In this document: piece by piece, positions 8,294-16,365 of the stretch
Layout of the letters: every line of letters starts with the position of its first letter
Numbering within the stretch: position 1 is the first letter of the stretch
Assembly (NCBI RefSeq): GCF_000152885.1
Contig: NZ_CH672405.1
Location: 162,658-226,657, forward strand
DNA length: 64,000 nt
Source: Idiomarina baltica OS145
Lineage (GTDB): Bacteria > Pseudomonadota > Gammaproteobacteria > Enterobacterales > Alteromonadaceae
Direction: 5' to 3'
Notes under the pieces: model-generated
Told to the model about the DNA's origin: nothing
What the model saw: only the letters and a program-made list of their open reading frames with translations
The model's database searches: none
Program-made: the position numbers and the translations under genes

Positions 8294-9061
8294 TTAGGTC
8301 AGTTTGAGCACCCAACTCAGCGGTAAGCGCTTCATTAAAAAACCAATAACGCACCACGGCCAACCGGGTACATAGGCTTTGACGGGCGCTTTCTCTATGG
8401 CTTTTACCATTTTACGACAGCCCTCTTCGGTGCCAATCATAAAGGGTGTGTTCTTTACTTTTTCATTAATTTCCGAGCGAATATAACCCGGGAATAATGT
8501 GGTGACTTTGATAGGACTGTTGTTGCCATAGGTCTTAAGCAAATCAGCGCGGATCCCTTCAGACATCGATGCTAAACCGGCTTTGGTTGCCGCATATACC
8601 GTCATTGCACGCGGCATGCCACGCAATGCACTCATCGAGGCGATGGTGATCAAATGACCTCGCTCTTGTGCTCTGAAAATACCCATAGCCGCCTCGCATT
8701 GGGCCAACGCAGCAACAAAGTTCGTTTCAGCCGTGGCTCGATTAGCGGCAAAGTACCCTGTGCCTAACGAAGCGCCTTTACCCATCCCAGCATTAACAAC
8801 GATTTTATCAATCGCGCCTGCCTCTGATTTAAACCGCTCAAACACGTCAAATACATCATCGTGTTGGTTAACATCAAGCGCTGCAATGTATACGTTAGCT
8901 TTTGGGTAAGCTTGCTCGATTTCACTTTTCAATGCTTCTAAACGCTCAATGCGCCGTGCGCACAGGCACAAATGATACCCTTTACTGGCAAATTCCCTTG
9001 CCATGCCCTCGCCCAGTCCAGAACTGGCGCCCGTTATTAATACGGTTTGTTGTTTTTGCAT
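8294..9061 (-). CDS. Short-chain dehydrogenase/reductase in an acyl-CoA dehydrogenase operon
   Basis: Classical SDR of 255 residues: nucleotide-binding loop TGASSGLGEGMA at about 10-21, NAG at about 90, catalytic Ser in IASMSALRG and the YxxxK motif in YAATKAG. The C-terminal end has hydrophobic and basic residues (VIGFLMKRLPLSWVLKL), suggesting membrane association. It is the last gene of a three-gene operon, 13 nt after the APH-fold kinase gene. In Pseudomonas putida the Lva pathway contains an SDR (LvaD) that reduces the 4-keto acyl-CoA; a similar role here is inference from the gene trio only. Substrate unproven. Confidence 0.8.
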   Translation of the reverse strand: MQKQQTVLITGASSGLGEGMAREFASKGYHLCLCARRIERLEALKSEIEQAYPKANVYIAALDVNQHDDVFDVFERFKSEAGAIDKIVVNAGMGKGASLGTGYFAANRATAETNFVAALAQCEAAMGIFRAQERGHLITIASMSALRGMPRAMTVYAATKAGLASMSEGIRADLLKTYGNNSPIKVTTLFPGYIRSEINEKVKNTPFMIGTEEGCRKMVKAIEKAPVKAYVPGWPWCVIGFLMKRLPLSWVLKLT

Positions 9062-9074
9062 AATACACGTCCAT

Positions 9075-10157
9075 TTATTGTTTTATTTTGCGACGGCAAC
9101 GCCATAACAAGTAGTTGACCAAAAACCAGAAGTTTTTAAACGCTGGATTATTCGTTTGCTTATGGTGATAACGATAATAAATCTGCTGAGCAATTACGGC
9201 GAGGCGGAATAAACCAAACACCTCATAGAACTTAAAGTCAGCCACCGCTACGCCCGTCTGCTGACAATAATAGTCGATGATTTCTGCTCTATTTAACATA
9301 CCTGGATAATCACTCGGTTGTCGTTTCGTCGCCCGGGCAATTTTGTCGTCGTCAGATTGAATCCAGTAGGCCAACGCATTACCCAGGTCCATCAGCGGGT
9401 TACCGAGCGTCGCGAGCTCCCAATCAAGAATGCCAATGATGTGAGTCGGGTTATCAGCATCTAATACTAAGTTGTCCAAACGAAAATCATTGTGCGTCAT
9501 GCAAATGGTCTCGTCGCTCGGTTGGTTTTCTCGAATCCAGCGCATGATGCTTTTAGCGCCAAATACGTTCCATGTTTTCGCCCGCTCAAATCGATTGCAC
9601 CACCCTTCTACCTGCCGCTGGGTATAGCCTTTGCCTTTCGCTAACCGTCTTAGACCCGATGCATTGATATCTACATTATGTAACGCGACAAGGCGGTCAA
9701 TCGCGTTTAAACATAATTGCCGCGCTTGTGTTTCACTTAACTCCAGTTGGCGGGGAAAGTGACGACGCGGAATAATTCCCTCTATATGACGCATCACATA
9801 AAATTCAGCACCAATAACCGACTCATCCTTGCAGTGTGCAAGCACTTCCGGCACCTCTGGAAAATACGGCTTAAGCGCTTTTTGAAAACGATACTCGCGC
9901 CCCATGTCGTGCGCCGACTTCGCCTTAGTGCCATCGGGAGGACGACGTAAAACGAGAGCGACGTCATGATAATCAAGCCGGTACGTCCAATTAGATGCGC
10001 CCCCTGTATACTGAGTGACCATCAGGTCCCCGGAAACATCACTGAATACGTCGGGCAATTCGGCTTTTAGCCACGTATCAAGCTGTTCAATGGGTAACGA
10101 CTCTTCCGTTCTAACCGGAGAAGACTGGTCAAGTACGCTGTTTGCATCAACGCTCAT
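9075..10157 (-). CDS. APH-fold phosphotransferase, LvaA / ACAD10-11 kinase-domain type
   Basis: A 360-residue kinase of the aminoglycoside/choline phosphotransferase fold. Seen: N-lobe loop GGASNWTYRL near 52-61, a lysine-like/arginine strand VLRRPP, the catalytic loop HNDFRLDN at 222-229 and the metal-binding DWE at 245-247. This subgroup is related to the N-terminal kinase domain of animal ACAD10/ACAD11 and to P. putida LvaA, which phosphorylate 4-hydroxyacyl-CoA; antibiotic resistance is not implied. The ATG overlaps the upstream acyl-CoA dehydrogenase by 11 nt and is preceded by AGGAG at 7 nt, so the two products are probably made together. Exact substrate unknown. Confidence 0.85.
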   Translation of the reverse strand: MSVDANSVLDQSSPVRTEESLPIEQLDTWLKAELPDVFSDVSGDLMVTQYTGGASNWTYRLDYHDVALVLRRPPDGTKAKSAHDMGREYRFQKALKPYFPEVPEVLAHCKDESVIGAEFYVMRHIEGIIPRRHFPRQLELSETQARQLCLNAIDRLVALHNVDINASGLRRLAKGKGYTQRQVEGWCNRFERAKTWNVFGAKSIMRWIRENQPSDETICMTHNDFRLDNLVLDADNPTHIIGILDWELATLGNPLMDLGNALAYWIQSDDDKIARATKRQPSDYPGMLNRAEIIDYYCQQTGVAVADFKFYEVFGLFRLAVIAQQIYYRYHHKQTNNPAFKNFWFLVNYLLWRCRRKIKQ

Positions 10158-11385
10158 TCATTCGCTCCTGCCAAGCTCTTACTTCTGTTTTAGCAATGGT
10201 TGCACGATGCACTGCGTCAGGGCCGTCGGCAATACGCAATGATTTAGCGACCGCTAATAAATCGGGTAAAGGCGTATCATGACACATCGCGGCACCACCA
10301 TACAGTTGCATGGTTTCATCCACCACACGTTGCAGGACTTGCGGCGCGACCAATTTAATTGATGAAATCGCTTTAATCGCCTTCATTGCACCCATCTTAT
10401 CAATTTGCCATGCCGCATGAAGCGTGAGTAAACGCGCTTGATCAATGGCAACCCGTAAATCTGCGAGACGTTCTGTATTGCCACCCAACTTTAATAAAGG
10501 TTGCCCAAACGCAATACGGGATGTACCGCGCTCGATAAACATATCGAGCGTCCGTTCAGCAGCACCGATGGCGCGCATGCAATGATGAATGCGGCCTGGA
10601 CCTAAACGTCCTTGCGCTATTTTAAATCCGGCGCCCGGTCCGACGATGATATGGTCCTTAGGTACACGCACATCGTCAAATATCACTTCACCGTGACCAT
10701 AAGGCGCATCGTATTCGCCCAGCGCAGGGAGCATGCGCTCAATATGCACGCCGGGTGTATTTAAAGGCACAATCACCATCGAATGACGGCTATGCTTATC
10801 AGCATCCGCGTCCGTCAAACCCATCACGATGGCAAATTGAGCGTCGGGATGCCCAAGCCCTGTGCTCCACCATTTACGTCCGTTTATCACCCACTCATCG
10901 CCGTCAGCGGTAATCGTGGTTTGCATGTTCGTTGCATCAGATGACGCCACATCAGGCTCCGTCATACAAAAGACCGAACGAATATCCCCTGCCAGGAGAG
11001 GTTCAAGCCATTGCGTCTTTTGCGCGGCACTCCCAAAGTGATACAGCACCTCCATATTGCCGGTATCCGGTGCATTACAATTAAAGATTTCCGGCGCCAA
11101 CAAGCTGTGCCCCATACACTCGGCGATAGGCGCGTACTCAAGAGTTGTTAGTCCCTGCCCAAGCTCAGCGTCGGGCAAAAACAGGTTCCATAACCCCGCC
11201 TTCTTAGCCATGGCTTTTAATTCAGCTACATGGGGTGGCACCTGCCATTCACGCCAGTGAGGGCCGGCATTAAGACGTTGGTTTTCTTTACGATAATCAG
11301 ACTCATAAGGGACGATATGCTGTTCGATAAATTCTTGTACGCGTGACAAATAATCACAACTTTTATCTGAAAGTGAAAAGTCCAT
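10147..11385 (-). CDS. Acyl-CoA dehydrogenase, ACAD10/11 or LvaC type
   Basis: FAD-dependent acyl-CoA dehydrogenase of 412 residues, full length. Seen: N-terminal helical domain, the flavin/substrate-binding block CMTEPDVASSDATNM near 155-170, WVINGRKWWSTG shortly after, and the C-terminal helical domain with GGNTERLADLRV and MQLYGGAAMC. The adjacent overlapping APH-kinase gene makes this the bacterial split form of ACAD10/11, where the dehydrogenase domain acts on the phosphorylated hydroxyacyl-CoA and eliminates phosphate. A FadR-like operator lies 51-67 nt upstream of its start codon. An ordinary beta-oxidation dehydrogenase for unusual acyl chains is the alternative. Confidence 0.88.
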   Translation of the reverse strand: MDFSLSDKSCDYLSRVQEFIEQHIVPYESDYRKENQRLNAGPHWREWQVPPHVAELKAMAKKAGLWNLFLPDAELGQGLTTLEYAPIAECMGHSLLAPEIFNCNAPDTGNMEVLYHFGSAAQKTQWLEPLLAGDIRSVFCMTEPDVASSDATNMQTTITADGDEWVINGRKWWSTGLGHPDAQFAIVMGLTDADADKHSRHSMVIVPLNTPGVHIERMLPALGEYDAPYGHGEVIFDDVRVPKDHIIVGPGAGFKIAQGRLGPGRIHHCMRAIGAAERTLDMFIERGTSRIAFGQPLLKLGGNTERLADLRVAIDQARLLTLHAAWQIDKMGAMKAIKAISSIKLVAPQVLQRVVDETMQLYGGAAMCHDTPLPDLLAVAKSLRIADGPDAVHRATIAKTEVRAWQERMNER

Positions 11386-11435
11386 TCTACATTTCCTTTA
11401 AATGCCCAATAACCACATTGTAGGCATGAATGATT

Positions 11436-11452
11436 TTCTGGTACAACCAGTT
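11436..11452. promoter_or_regulatory. FadR-like operator upstream of the acyl-CoA dehydrogenase operon
   Basis: TTCTGGTACAACCAGTT holds the palindrome CTGGT-aca-ACCAG and closely matches the E. coli FadR site pattern (ATCTGGTACGACCAGAT). It lies just downstream of the probable -10 of the minus-strand promoter, where a bound repressor would block transcription until long-chain acyl-CoA releases it. Confidence 0.6.
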
Positions 11453-11484
11453 TAAATCGATTACTCCGCTTGCACTGGAGTCAA
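11453..11484 (-). promoter_or_regulatory. Probable promoter with MerR-like dyad, acyl-CoA dehydrogenase operon
   Basis: On the minus strand a -35-like TTGACT (11479-11484) is followed 20 nt later by GATTTA (11453-11458). The long spacer contains a dyad ACTCC-n9-GGAGT (11463-11481), the arrangement used by MerR-family activators, several of which (LiuR) control acyl-CoA catabolism in gammaproteobacteria. The -10 is weak, so the exact promoter is uncertain. Confidence 0.35.
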
Positions 11485-11524
11485 ATTTTTATTACGGTTA
11501 AAAACAAAATAGAAAAATTAATCT

Positions 11525-12535
11525 ATGCGCATAATAATAGTCACCTTTCTTCTTTTGCAGTTAACAGGCTGTACAGCCCTCGTTGCTGACCAAGTGGCTC
11601 ACCCCCATGGAATGAATCTAAACTTTTCCGATGAACAATCAGCTCTAGATATCTTTCACCTGCAGCCCCGTAAGGTCGGTAACCTGGACTATTTTTATGC
11701 ACCTGCCGCTGGATTTGCTCAACAAGAAACGGCGTTTGAAAGCACCATTAATGTGGCGCTGACCAACAGCAAAACAGGCACCACCACGACAACCCAATAT
11801 CACTATGACGACAGCCATGCGCGTAAACTATCAAAGCAAAGTGAGCCGCGCGGTCAGGTTATTATGCTGCACAGCTACAGCACCGATAGCCGTTCACTTT
11901 ATATTGATAGTCGAGCACTCCGGGCGCAAGGGTACGACGTGTTGTTGTTCGACCTGAATGGTCATGGGCGTGCAAGCGATAAGCCGATGAGTTTTGGTCC
12001 GGCGGATGTTGAACGTTTAGATCAATTAGTCACTATGATCCGTGACAACTCAAACTTGCCGCTGTTGCTGTACGGAAAATCCTATGGTGCAAGCGTAGCT
12101 GCACAATATATCGCGAAGCATGGCAAGATCGATGGTTTCATCGGCATTGCTCCGATGAATAACTTTACCGAAGCTGCGCTTATCGAGACAAAACGCAATT
12201 CGCCTTGGCTAACCCAGTTTATTAGCGATGATTATATTACCGCAGGTATTGAACGCGCTGCCGCTTCAGTCGGAGCGAATGTCGAGAAGGCCAATACCGC
12301 ACGTATATTGGCTAATCAGTTACAACAAGCCAGCTGGCCCCCATCACTCATTTTTGTTGGTGAACTTGATAAACTGAGTAAAAAGGAAACCTTTACCTCG
12401 TTTGATGACAACTCAAACGTTAAAGTCATCACCCTACCCGACCGCCCACATATAGCAATGATGGTATACGACAATACGATCGATAAGCAGCTATCCGAAT
12501 GGCTTGTAATGTTTGAAAAGAGAAAATTACCTTAA
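11525..12535 (+). CDS. Alpha/beta hydrolase lipoprotein
   Basis: 336 residues. The N terminus is a lipoprotein signal (MRIIIVTFLLLQLTGC, lipobox LTGC), so the protein is predicted to be lipid-anchored in the envelope. The hydrolase core shows an oxyanion/His-Ser region MLHSYSTDSRSLY, LLFDLNGHGRASDKP and the nucleophile elbow GKSYGAS; the aspartate is likely in FVGELDKLS and the histidine in DRPHIAM. This is a serine esterase or lipase-like enzyme of unknown substrate. It is transcribed away from the acyl-CoA dehydrogenase operon and shares its 139-nt control region, suggesting a lipid-related role. A terminator follows. Confidence 0.75.
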   Translation: MRIIIVTFLLLQLTGCTALVADQVAHPHGMNLNFSDEQSALDIFHLQPRKVGNLDYFYAPAAGFAQQETAFESTINVALTNSKTGTTTTTQYHYDDSHARKLSKQSEPRGQVIMLHSYSTDSRSLYIDSRALRAQGYDVLLFDLNGHGRASDKPMSFGPADVERLDQLVTMIRDNSNLPLLLYGKSYGASVAAQYIAKHGKIDGFIGIAPMNNFTEAALIETKRNSPWLTQFISDDYITAGIERAAASVGANVEKANTARILANQLQQASWPPSLIFVGELDKLSKKETFTSFDDNSNVKVITLPDRPHIAMMVYDNTIDKQLSEWLVMFEKRKLP

Positions 12536-12560
12536 ACACATTAAGTTAAACATAAGATAC

Positions 12561-12590
12561 AAAAAACCCGGCGCAAGGCCGGGCTTTTTA
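12561..12590. terminator. Bidirectional rho-independent terminator
   Basis: AAAAAACCCGGC-gcaa-GCCGGGCTTTTT: a GC stem with an A-run on one side and a T-run on the other, between the converging hydrolase and sucD genes. It can stop transcription from both directions. Confidence 0.85.
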
Positions 12591-12609
12591 TGAGCTTAAA
12601 CAACGTTGA

Positions 12610-13482
12610 TTACCAACCTGTTTTCTCACGTACTGCTTTACCGATATCAGCCAAGCTACGTACAGTCTTAACGCCAGCTGCTTCAAGTGCAGCAAATTTC
12701 TCGTCTGCTGTACCTTTACCGCCTGCGATGATCGCACCGGCGTGGCCCATACGCTTACCTGGAGGCGCAGTGACACCTGCAATGTAAGAAACCACAGGTT
12801 TGGTCACGTGGTTTTTGATGTATTCTGCAGCTTCTTCTTCTGCAGTACCACCGATTTCACCGATCATGACAATAGCTTCGGTCTCTGGATCCTTCTCGAA
12901 CAACTCTAAGATGTCGATGAAGTTAGAGCCTGGGATCGGGTCACCACCGATACCAACACAAGTAGACTGACCGAAACCTTCGTCAGTAGTCTGCTTAACG
13001 GCTTCATAAGTCAAAGTACCTGAACGCGATACGATGCCGACTTTACCTTTCTTGTGAATGTGACCTGGCATGATACCGATCTTACATTCATCAGGAGTGA
13101 TAACGCCTGGGCAGTTTGGACCAATCATACGAACACCTTTGTGCGTCAAGTATTCCTTAACGTACAACATGTCCAATGTTGGGATACCTTCAGTAATACA
13201 AACAATCAGTTCGATACCCGCATCTGCAGCTTCGATGATTGAATCCTTACAGAAAGGTGCCGGTACGTAGATAACTGATGCTGTTGCGCCAGTCGCTTCC
13301 ACCGCTTCTTTAACAGTGTTGAAGACAGGTAGACCTAAATGCTCTTGGCCACCTTTACCCGGTGTTACACCGCCAACCATTTGCGTACCATACGCAATTG
13401 CTTGCTCAGAGTGGAACGTACCTTGACCACCAGTGAAACCCTGGCAGATAACTTTGGTGTTTTTATCGATCAAAACGCTCAT
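12610..13482 (-). CDS. sucD: Succinyl-CoA synthetase (ADP-forming) alpha subunit
   Basis: 290 residues, full length. SucD carries the CoA-binding Rossmann domain and the histidine that is phosphorylated during succinyl-CoA + ADP + Pi conversion to succinate + ATP. Seen: N-terminal [31 protein letters not shown] and, in the C-terminal half, the phospho-His loop [14 protein letters not shown]. It follows sucC with a 1-nt overlap (TAATG), the coupling expected for subunits of one enzyme. It is the last gene of the TCA block on this strand and is followed by a strong terminator. Confidence 0.97.
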   Translation of the reverse strand: MSVLIDKNTKVICQGFTGGQGTFHSEQAIAYGTQMVGGVTPGKGGQEHLGLPVFNTVKEAVEATGATASVIYVPAPFCKDSIIEAADAGIELIVCITEGIPTLDMLYVKEYLTHKGVRMIGPNCPGVITPDECKIGIMPGHIHKKGKVGIVSRSGTLTYEAVKQTTDEGFGQSTCVGIGGDPIPGSNFIDILELFEKDPETEAIVMIGEIGGTAEEEAAEYIKNHVTKPVVSYIAGVTAPPGKRMGHAGAIIAGGKGTADEKFAALEAAGVKTVRSLADIGKAVREKTGW

Positions 13483-14648
13483 TATTGACCTCCTGCCGCA
13501 GCAACCACTTTATCAGCAGCGTCAGAAAGGCTTTCTGCTGCGATAATGTTTAGGCCACTTTCATTCAATTTCTGCGTACCTAGTTCAGCATTGTTACCTT
13601 CAAGGCGAACAACAACCGGTACTTTAACGCCCACTTCTTCGACGGCACCGATGATACCCTCAGCGATCATGTCACAACGGACGATACCACCAAAGATGTT
13701 AACCAGTACGGCTTTTACAGAGCTGTCAGACAAGATGATTTTGAATGCTTCAGAAACGCGTTCTTTAGTTGCACCGCCACCAACGTCAAGGAAGTTTGCA
13801 GGTTCGCCACCGCTTAACTTAACGATGTCCATCGTACCCATCGCCAAACCAGCGCCGTTAACCATACAACCGATGTTGCCGTCGAGTGCAACGTAGTTTA
13901 GTTCCCACTTAGCCGCTTCTGCTTCACGCGCGTCGTCTTGTGACGGATCGTGCATTTCGCGGATTTTTGGCTGACGGTACAATGCGTTGCTATCGATGCC
14001 TACTTTAGCGTCTAGGCAGTGCAAGTTGCCTTCGTCAGTGATAACGAGCGGGTTAATTTCAAGCAATGCCAAGTCGTATTGCTCGAACATTTTCGCTAAG
14101 CCTAAGAAGATTTTGGTGAACTGCTTCACCTGATCTGCAGAAAGGCCCAATTTGAAACCTAATTCACGACCTTGGAAAGGCTGTGCGCCTACGGTCGGAT
14201 CGATTTCAACTTTCAAGATTTTTTCTGGTGTTTCTTCAGCGACTTTCTCGATTTCAACGCCGCCTTCAGTTGATGCCATGAACACGATTTTACGTGAACC
14301 ACGGTCTACAACTGCACCTAGGTAAAGCTCGTCTGCAATGTCAGTGCAGCTTTCAACTAAAATCTTAGCAACCGGCTGACCATTTTCGTCGGTTTGGAAA
14401 GTTACTAAGTTTTTACCTAACCACTGCTCAGCAAAAGCGCGAACTTCGTCAGTGCTTTTTACCAACTTCACACCGCCCGCTTTACCGCGGCCGCCAGCGT
14501 GAACCTGACATTTAACAACCCAAGTGTCTCCACCAATACGTTTTGCCGCTTCAACTGCTTCATCAGCAGTATCGCACGCAAAACCTTCAGATACTGGCAA
14601 ACCAAACTCTTTAAAGAGTTGCTTACCCTGATACTCATGCAAATTCAT
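13482..14648 (-). CDS. sucC: Succinyl-CoA synthetase (ADP-forming) beta subunit
   Basis: 388 residues, the size of E. coli SucC. The N-terminal ATP-grasp domain begins [20 protein letters not shown] and contains [17 protein letters not shown]; the C-terminal half has the SucC/SucD interface blocks [27 protein letters not shown] and [10 protein letters not shown]. It forms a heterodimer or tetramer with SucD. Unlike a simple sucABCD run, two hairpins lie in the 138-nt gap between sucB and this gene, so its expression may be partly separate from sucAB. Confidence 0.97.
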   Translation of the reverse strand: MNLHEYQGKQLFKEFGLPVSEGFACDTADEAVEAAKRIGGDTWVVKCQVHAGGRGKAGGVKLVKSTDEVRAFAEQWLGKNLVTFQTDENGQPVAKILVESCTDIADELYLGAVVDRGSRKIVFMASTEGGVEIEKVAEETPEKILKVEIDPTVGAQPFQGRELGFKLGLSADQVKQFTKIFLGLAKMFEQYDLALLEINPLVITDEGNLHCLDAKVGIDSNALYRQPKIREMHDPSQDDAREAEAAKWELNYVALDGNIGCMVNGAGLAMGTMDIVKLSGGEPANFLDVGGGATKERVSEAFKIILSDSSVKAVLVNIFGGIVRCDMIAEGIIGAVEEVGVKVPVVVRLEGNNAELGTQKLNESGLNIIAAESLSDAADKVVAAAGGQ

Positions 14649-14671
14649 GATGCTCTTCCGATTCGTTGAAA

Positions 14672-14694
14672 CAACAAAAGCAGCGAAATGCTGC
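14672..14694 (-). terminator. Short hairpin with T-rich tail before sucC (attenuator-like)
   Basis: On the minus strand GCAGC-atttc-GCTGC is followed by TTTTGTTG. It lies 24 nt upstream of sucC, between the main sucB terminator and the start codon. The stem is only 5 bp, so it may be a weak attenuator or part of the leader. Confidence 0.35.
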
Positions 14695-14731
14695 CTACCC
14701 GAATACCGCGCCGAATTCTAACGCGTACGGC

Positions 14732-14771
14732 GCAAAAATAACAGCCGTAAGCTGGAATCCAACTTACGGCT
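14732..14771 (-). terminator. Rho-independent terminator after sucB
   Basis: Inverted repeat AGCCGTAAG/CTTACGGCT (14743-14751 and 14763-14771) with a further 3-bp inner pairing TGG/CCA after one mismatch, followed on the minus strand by TTATTTTT. There is no T-run on the plus strand side, so it acts only on transcripts coming from sucB. Confidence 0.75.
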
Positions 14772-14786
14772 GAGTGCTCAGCGTCT

Positions 14787-16352
14787 TTAGATATCCAGGA
14801 TAAGACGTTGAGGATCTTCCAACAGCTCTTTAACCGTGACTAAAAAGCCAACCGATTGTTTGCCGTCGATAATACGGTGGTCATAAGACAATGCCAAATA
14901 CATCATTGGCAAAATCTCAATTTTACCATCCACCACCATGGGGCGTTCTTGGATTTTGTGCATACCCAAAATCGCGCTTTGTGGTGGGTTCAAAATAGGA
15001 GTTGAAAGCAGTGAACCAAACACACCACCGTTAGTGATTGTGAAGTTTCCACCCTGCATTTCTTCCAATGTGAGTTTTCCATCACGTCCTTTGATAGCCA
15101 ATTCACGAATACCGTTTTCCATGTCTGCGATCGACATTTTGTCAGTATCACGTAACACAGGCGTAACCAACCCACGTGGTGTTGAAACCGCGATGCTTAC
15201 ATCGAAGAAGTTGTGATAAACGATATCATCACCGTCAATCGATGCGTTGACATCAGGGAAGCGTTTTAATGCTTCTGTGACCGCTTTAACGTAAAAGCCC
15301 ATGAAACCTAAGCGTGTACCGTGTGTTTCTTCAAACACATCTTTGTACTTTTTACGAAGGTCCATAATCGGCTTCATGTTGATTTCGTTAAACGTCGTCA
15401 ACATTGCCGTGTCGTTCTTAGCTTGTAATAAACGCTCGGCGATACGTTTACGTAAACGCGTCATCGGTACGCGTTTTTGGTCACGGTCACCCGCCGCTTG
15501 CGGCTGCTGAGACGCACTCTGGCTGCTGCTAGAGCTTGACTTAGACTGTTGGCCTTTAACGTGTTTCTCAACGTCTTCTTTGGTCACACGACCACCTTTG
15601 CCAGTGCCTTTTACGTCACTCGGTTTCAGACCATGCTCGCCTAACAAACGACGTACGGCCGGACCTGCGACTTCGCTGTCGCCTTCGTCTTTCTGCTCAG
15701 TTGAAGTCTCTTCAGACTTTGCCGAGGATTTATCAGCAGAGCCTGATGCAGCTGCGCCCGCTTCAACCGTGCCAATCACATCGTCAGCACCCACTGTCGC
15801 GCCTTCGTCTTGCGTGATTTCAGCTAAGACACCATCGGCTGGCGCGACAACTTCAAGAACCACTTTGTCAGTTTCAATATCGACAAGGTTTTGGTCGCGC
15901 TTAACAGCGTCGCCTGCTTTCACATGCCAAGTTGCAATGGTTGCATCAGAGACAGATTCAGGTAACTGCGGTACTTTGACTTCAATTTTTTCGCCTGAGC
16001 CTTCGCCCGAGCCTGATTTTTCAGAAGCATTGTCGTCTTTTGACGAACTTTCTTCTTTCTTATCTTCTTCAGCCGAATCTTTGCTATCGCTATCGTCGTT
16101 GCTATCGTCACCCGCGCCTTCTTCGATTTTGCCAATCACTTCTTCAGCAGTCACCGTAGTGCCTTCGTCAGCAATGATTTCGCCAATGACGCCATCGGCT
16201 TCAGCGACAACTTCGAGCACTACCTTATCGGTTTCGATGTCAACCAGATTCTGGTCACGCGACACTTTGTCACCTGGTTTTACGTGCCAAGTTGCGATGG
16301 TGGCATCGGCAACAGATTCGGGTAATTGAGGAACTTTAATATCAATCGCCAT
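14787..16352 (-). CDS. sucB: 2-oxoglutarate dehydrogenase E2 (dihydrolipoyl succinyltransferase) with two lipoyl domains
   Basis: E2 core of the 2-oxoglutarate dehydrogenase complex, transferring succinyl from lipoyl to CoA. At 521 residues it is longer than E. coli SucB (about 405) because it has two lipoyl domains (about 4-80 and 124-200), each with the lipoylation motif ETDKVVLEV (Lys43 and Lys163, exactly 120 residues apart). An acidic Ser/Asp/Lys linker (81-121) separates them. Then come a second linker, the E1/E3-binding domain ([14 protein letters not shown]... [11 protein letters not shown], about 229-263), a Ser/Gln linker and the catalytic domain ending with [10 protein letters not shown], which holds the active His and Asp. 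It starts 13 nt after sucA. Confidence 0.96.
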   Translation of the reverse strand: MAIDIKVPQLPESVADATIATWHVKPGDKVSRDQNLVDIETDKVVLEVVAEADGVIGEIIADEGTTVTAEEVIGKIEEGAGDDSNDDSDSKDSAEEDKKEESSSKDDNASEKSGSGEGSGEKIEVKVPQLPESVSDATIATWHVKAGDAVKRDQNLVDIETDKVVLEVVAPADGVLAEITQDEGATVGADDVIGTVEAGAAASGSADKSSAKSEETSTEQKDEGDSEVAGPAVRRLLGEHGLKPSDVKGTGKGGRVTKEDVEKHVKGQQSKSSSSSSQSASQQPQAAGDRDQKRVPMTRLRKRIAERLLQAKNDTAMLTTFNEINMKPIMDLRKKYKDVFEETHGTRLGFMGFYVKAVTEALKRFPDVNASIDGDDIVYHNFFDVSIAVSTPRGLVTPVLRDTDKMSIADMENGIRELAIKGRDGKLTLEEMQGGNFTITNGGVFGSLLSTPILNPPQSAILGMHKIQERPMVVDGKIEILPMMYLALSYDHRIIDGKQSVGFLVTVKELLEDPQRLILDI

Positions 16353-16365
16353 GGTTCATCTTCAC

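Noticed and set aside
9075-10157. Aminoglycoside resistance enzyme
   Set aside because: APH fold only; the overlap with an acyl-CoA dehydrogenase and the HNDFRLDN subgroup point to acyl-CoA-linked kinases.
15580-16329. Long open frame on the plus strand antisense to sucB (about 249 codons)
   Set aside because: It mirrors the repetitive lipoyl domains and acidic Ser/Asp linker of sucB, has low-complexity Ser/Thr/Pro sequence, and lacks a ribosome-binding site or domain.
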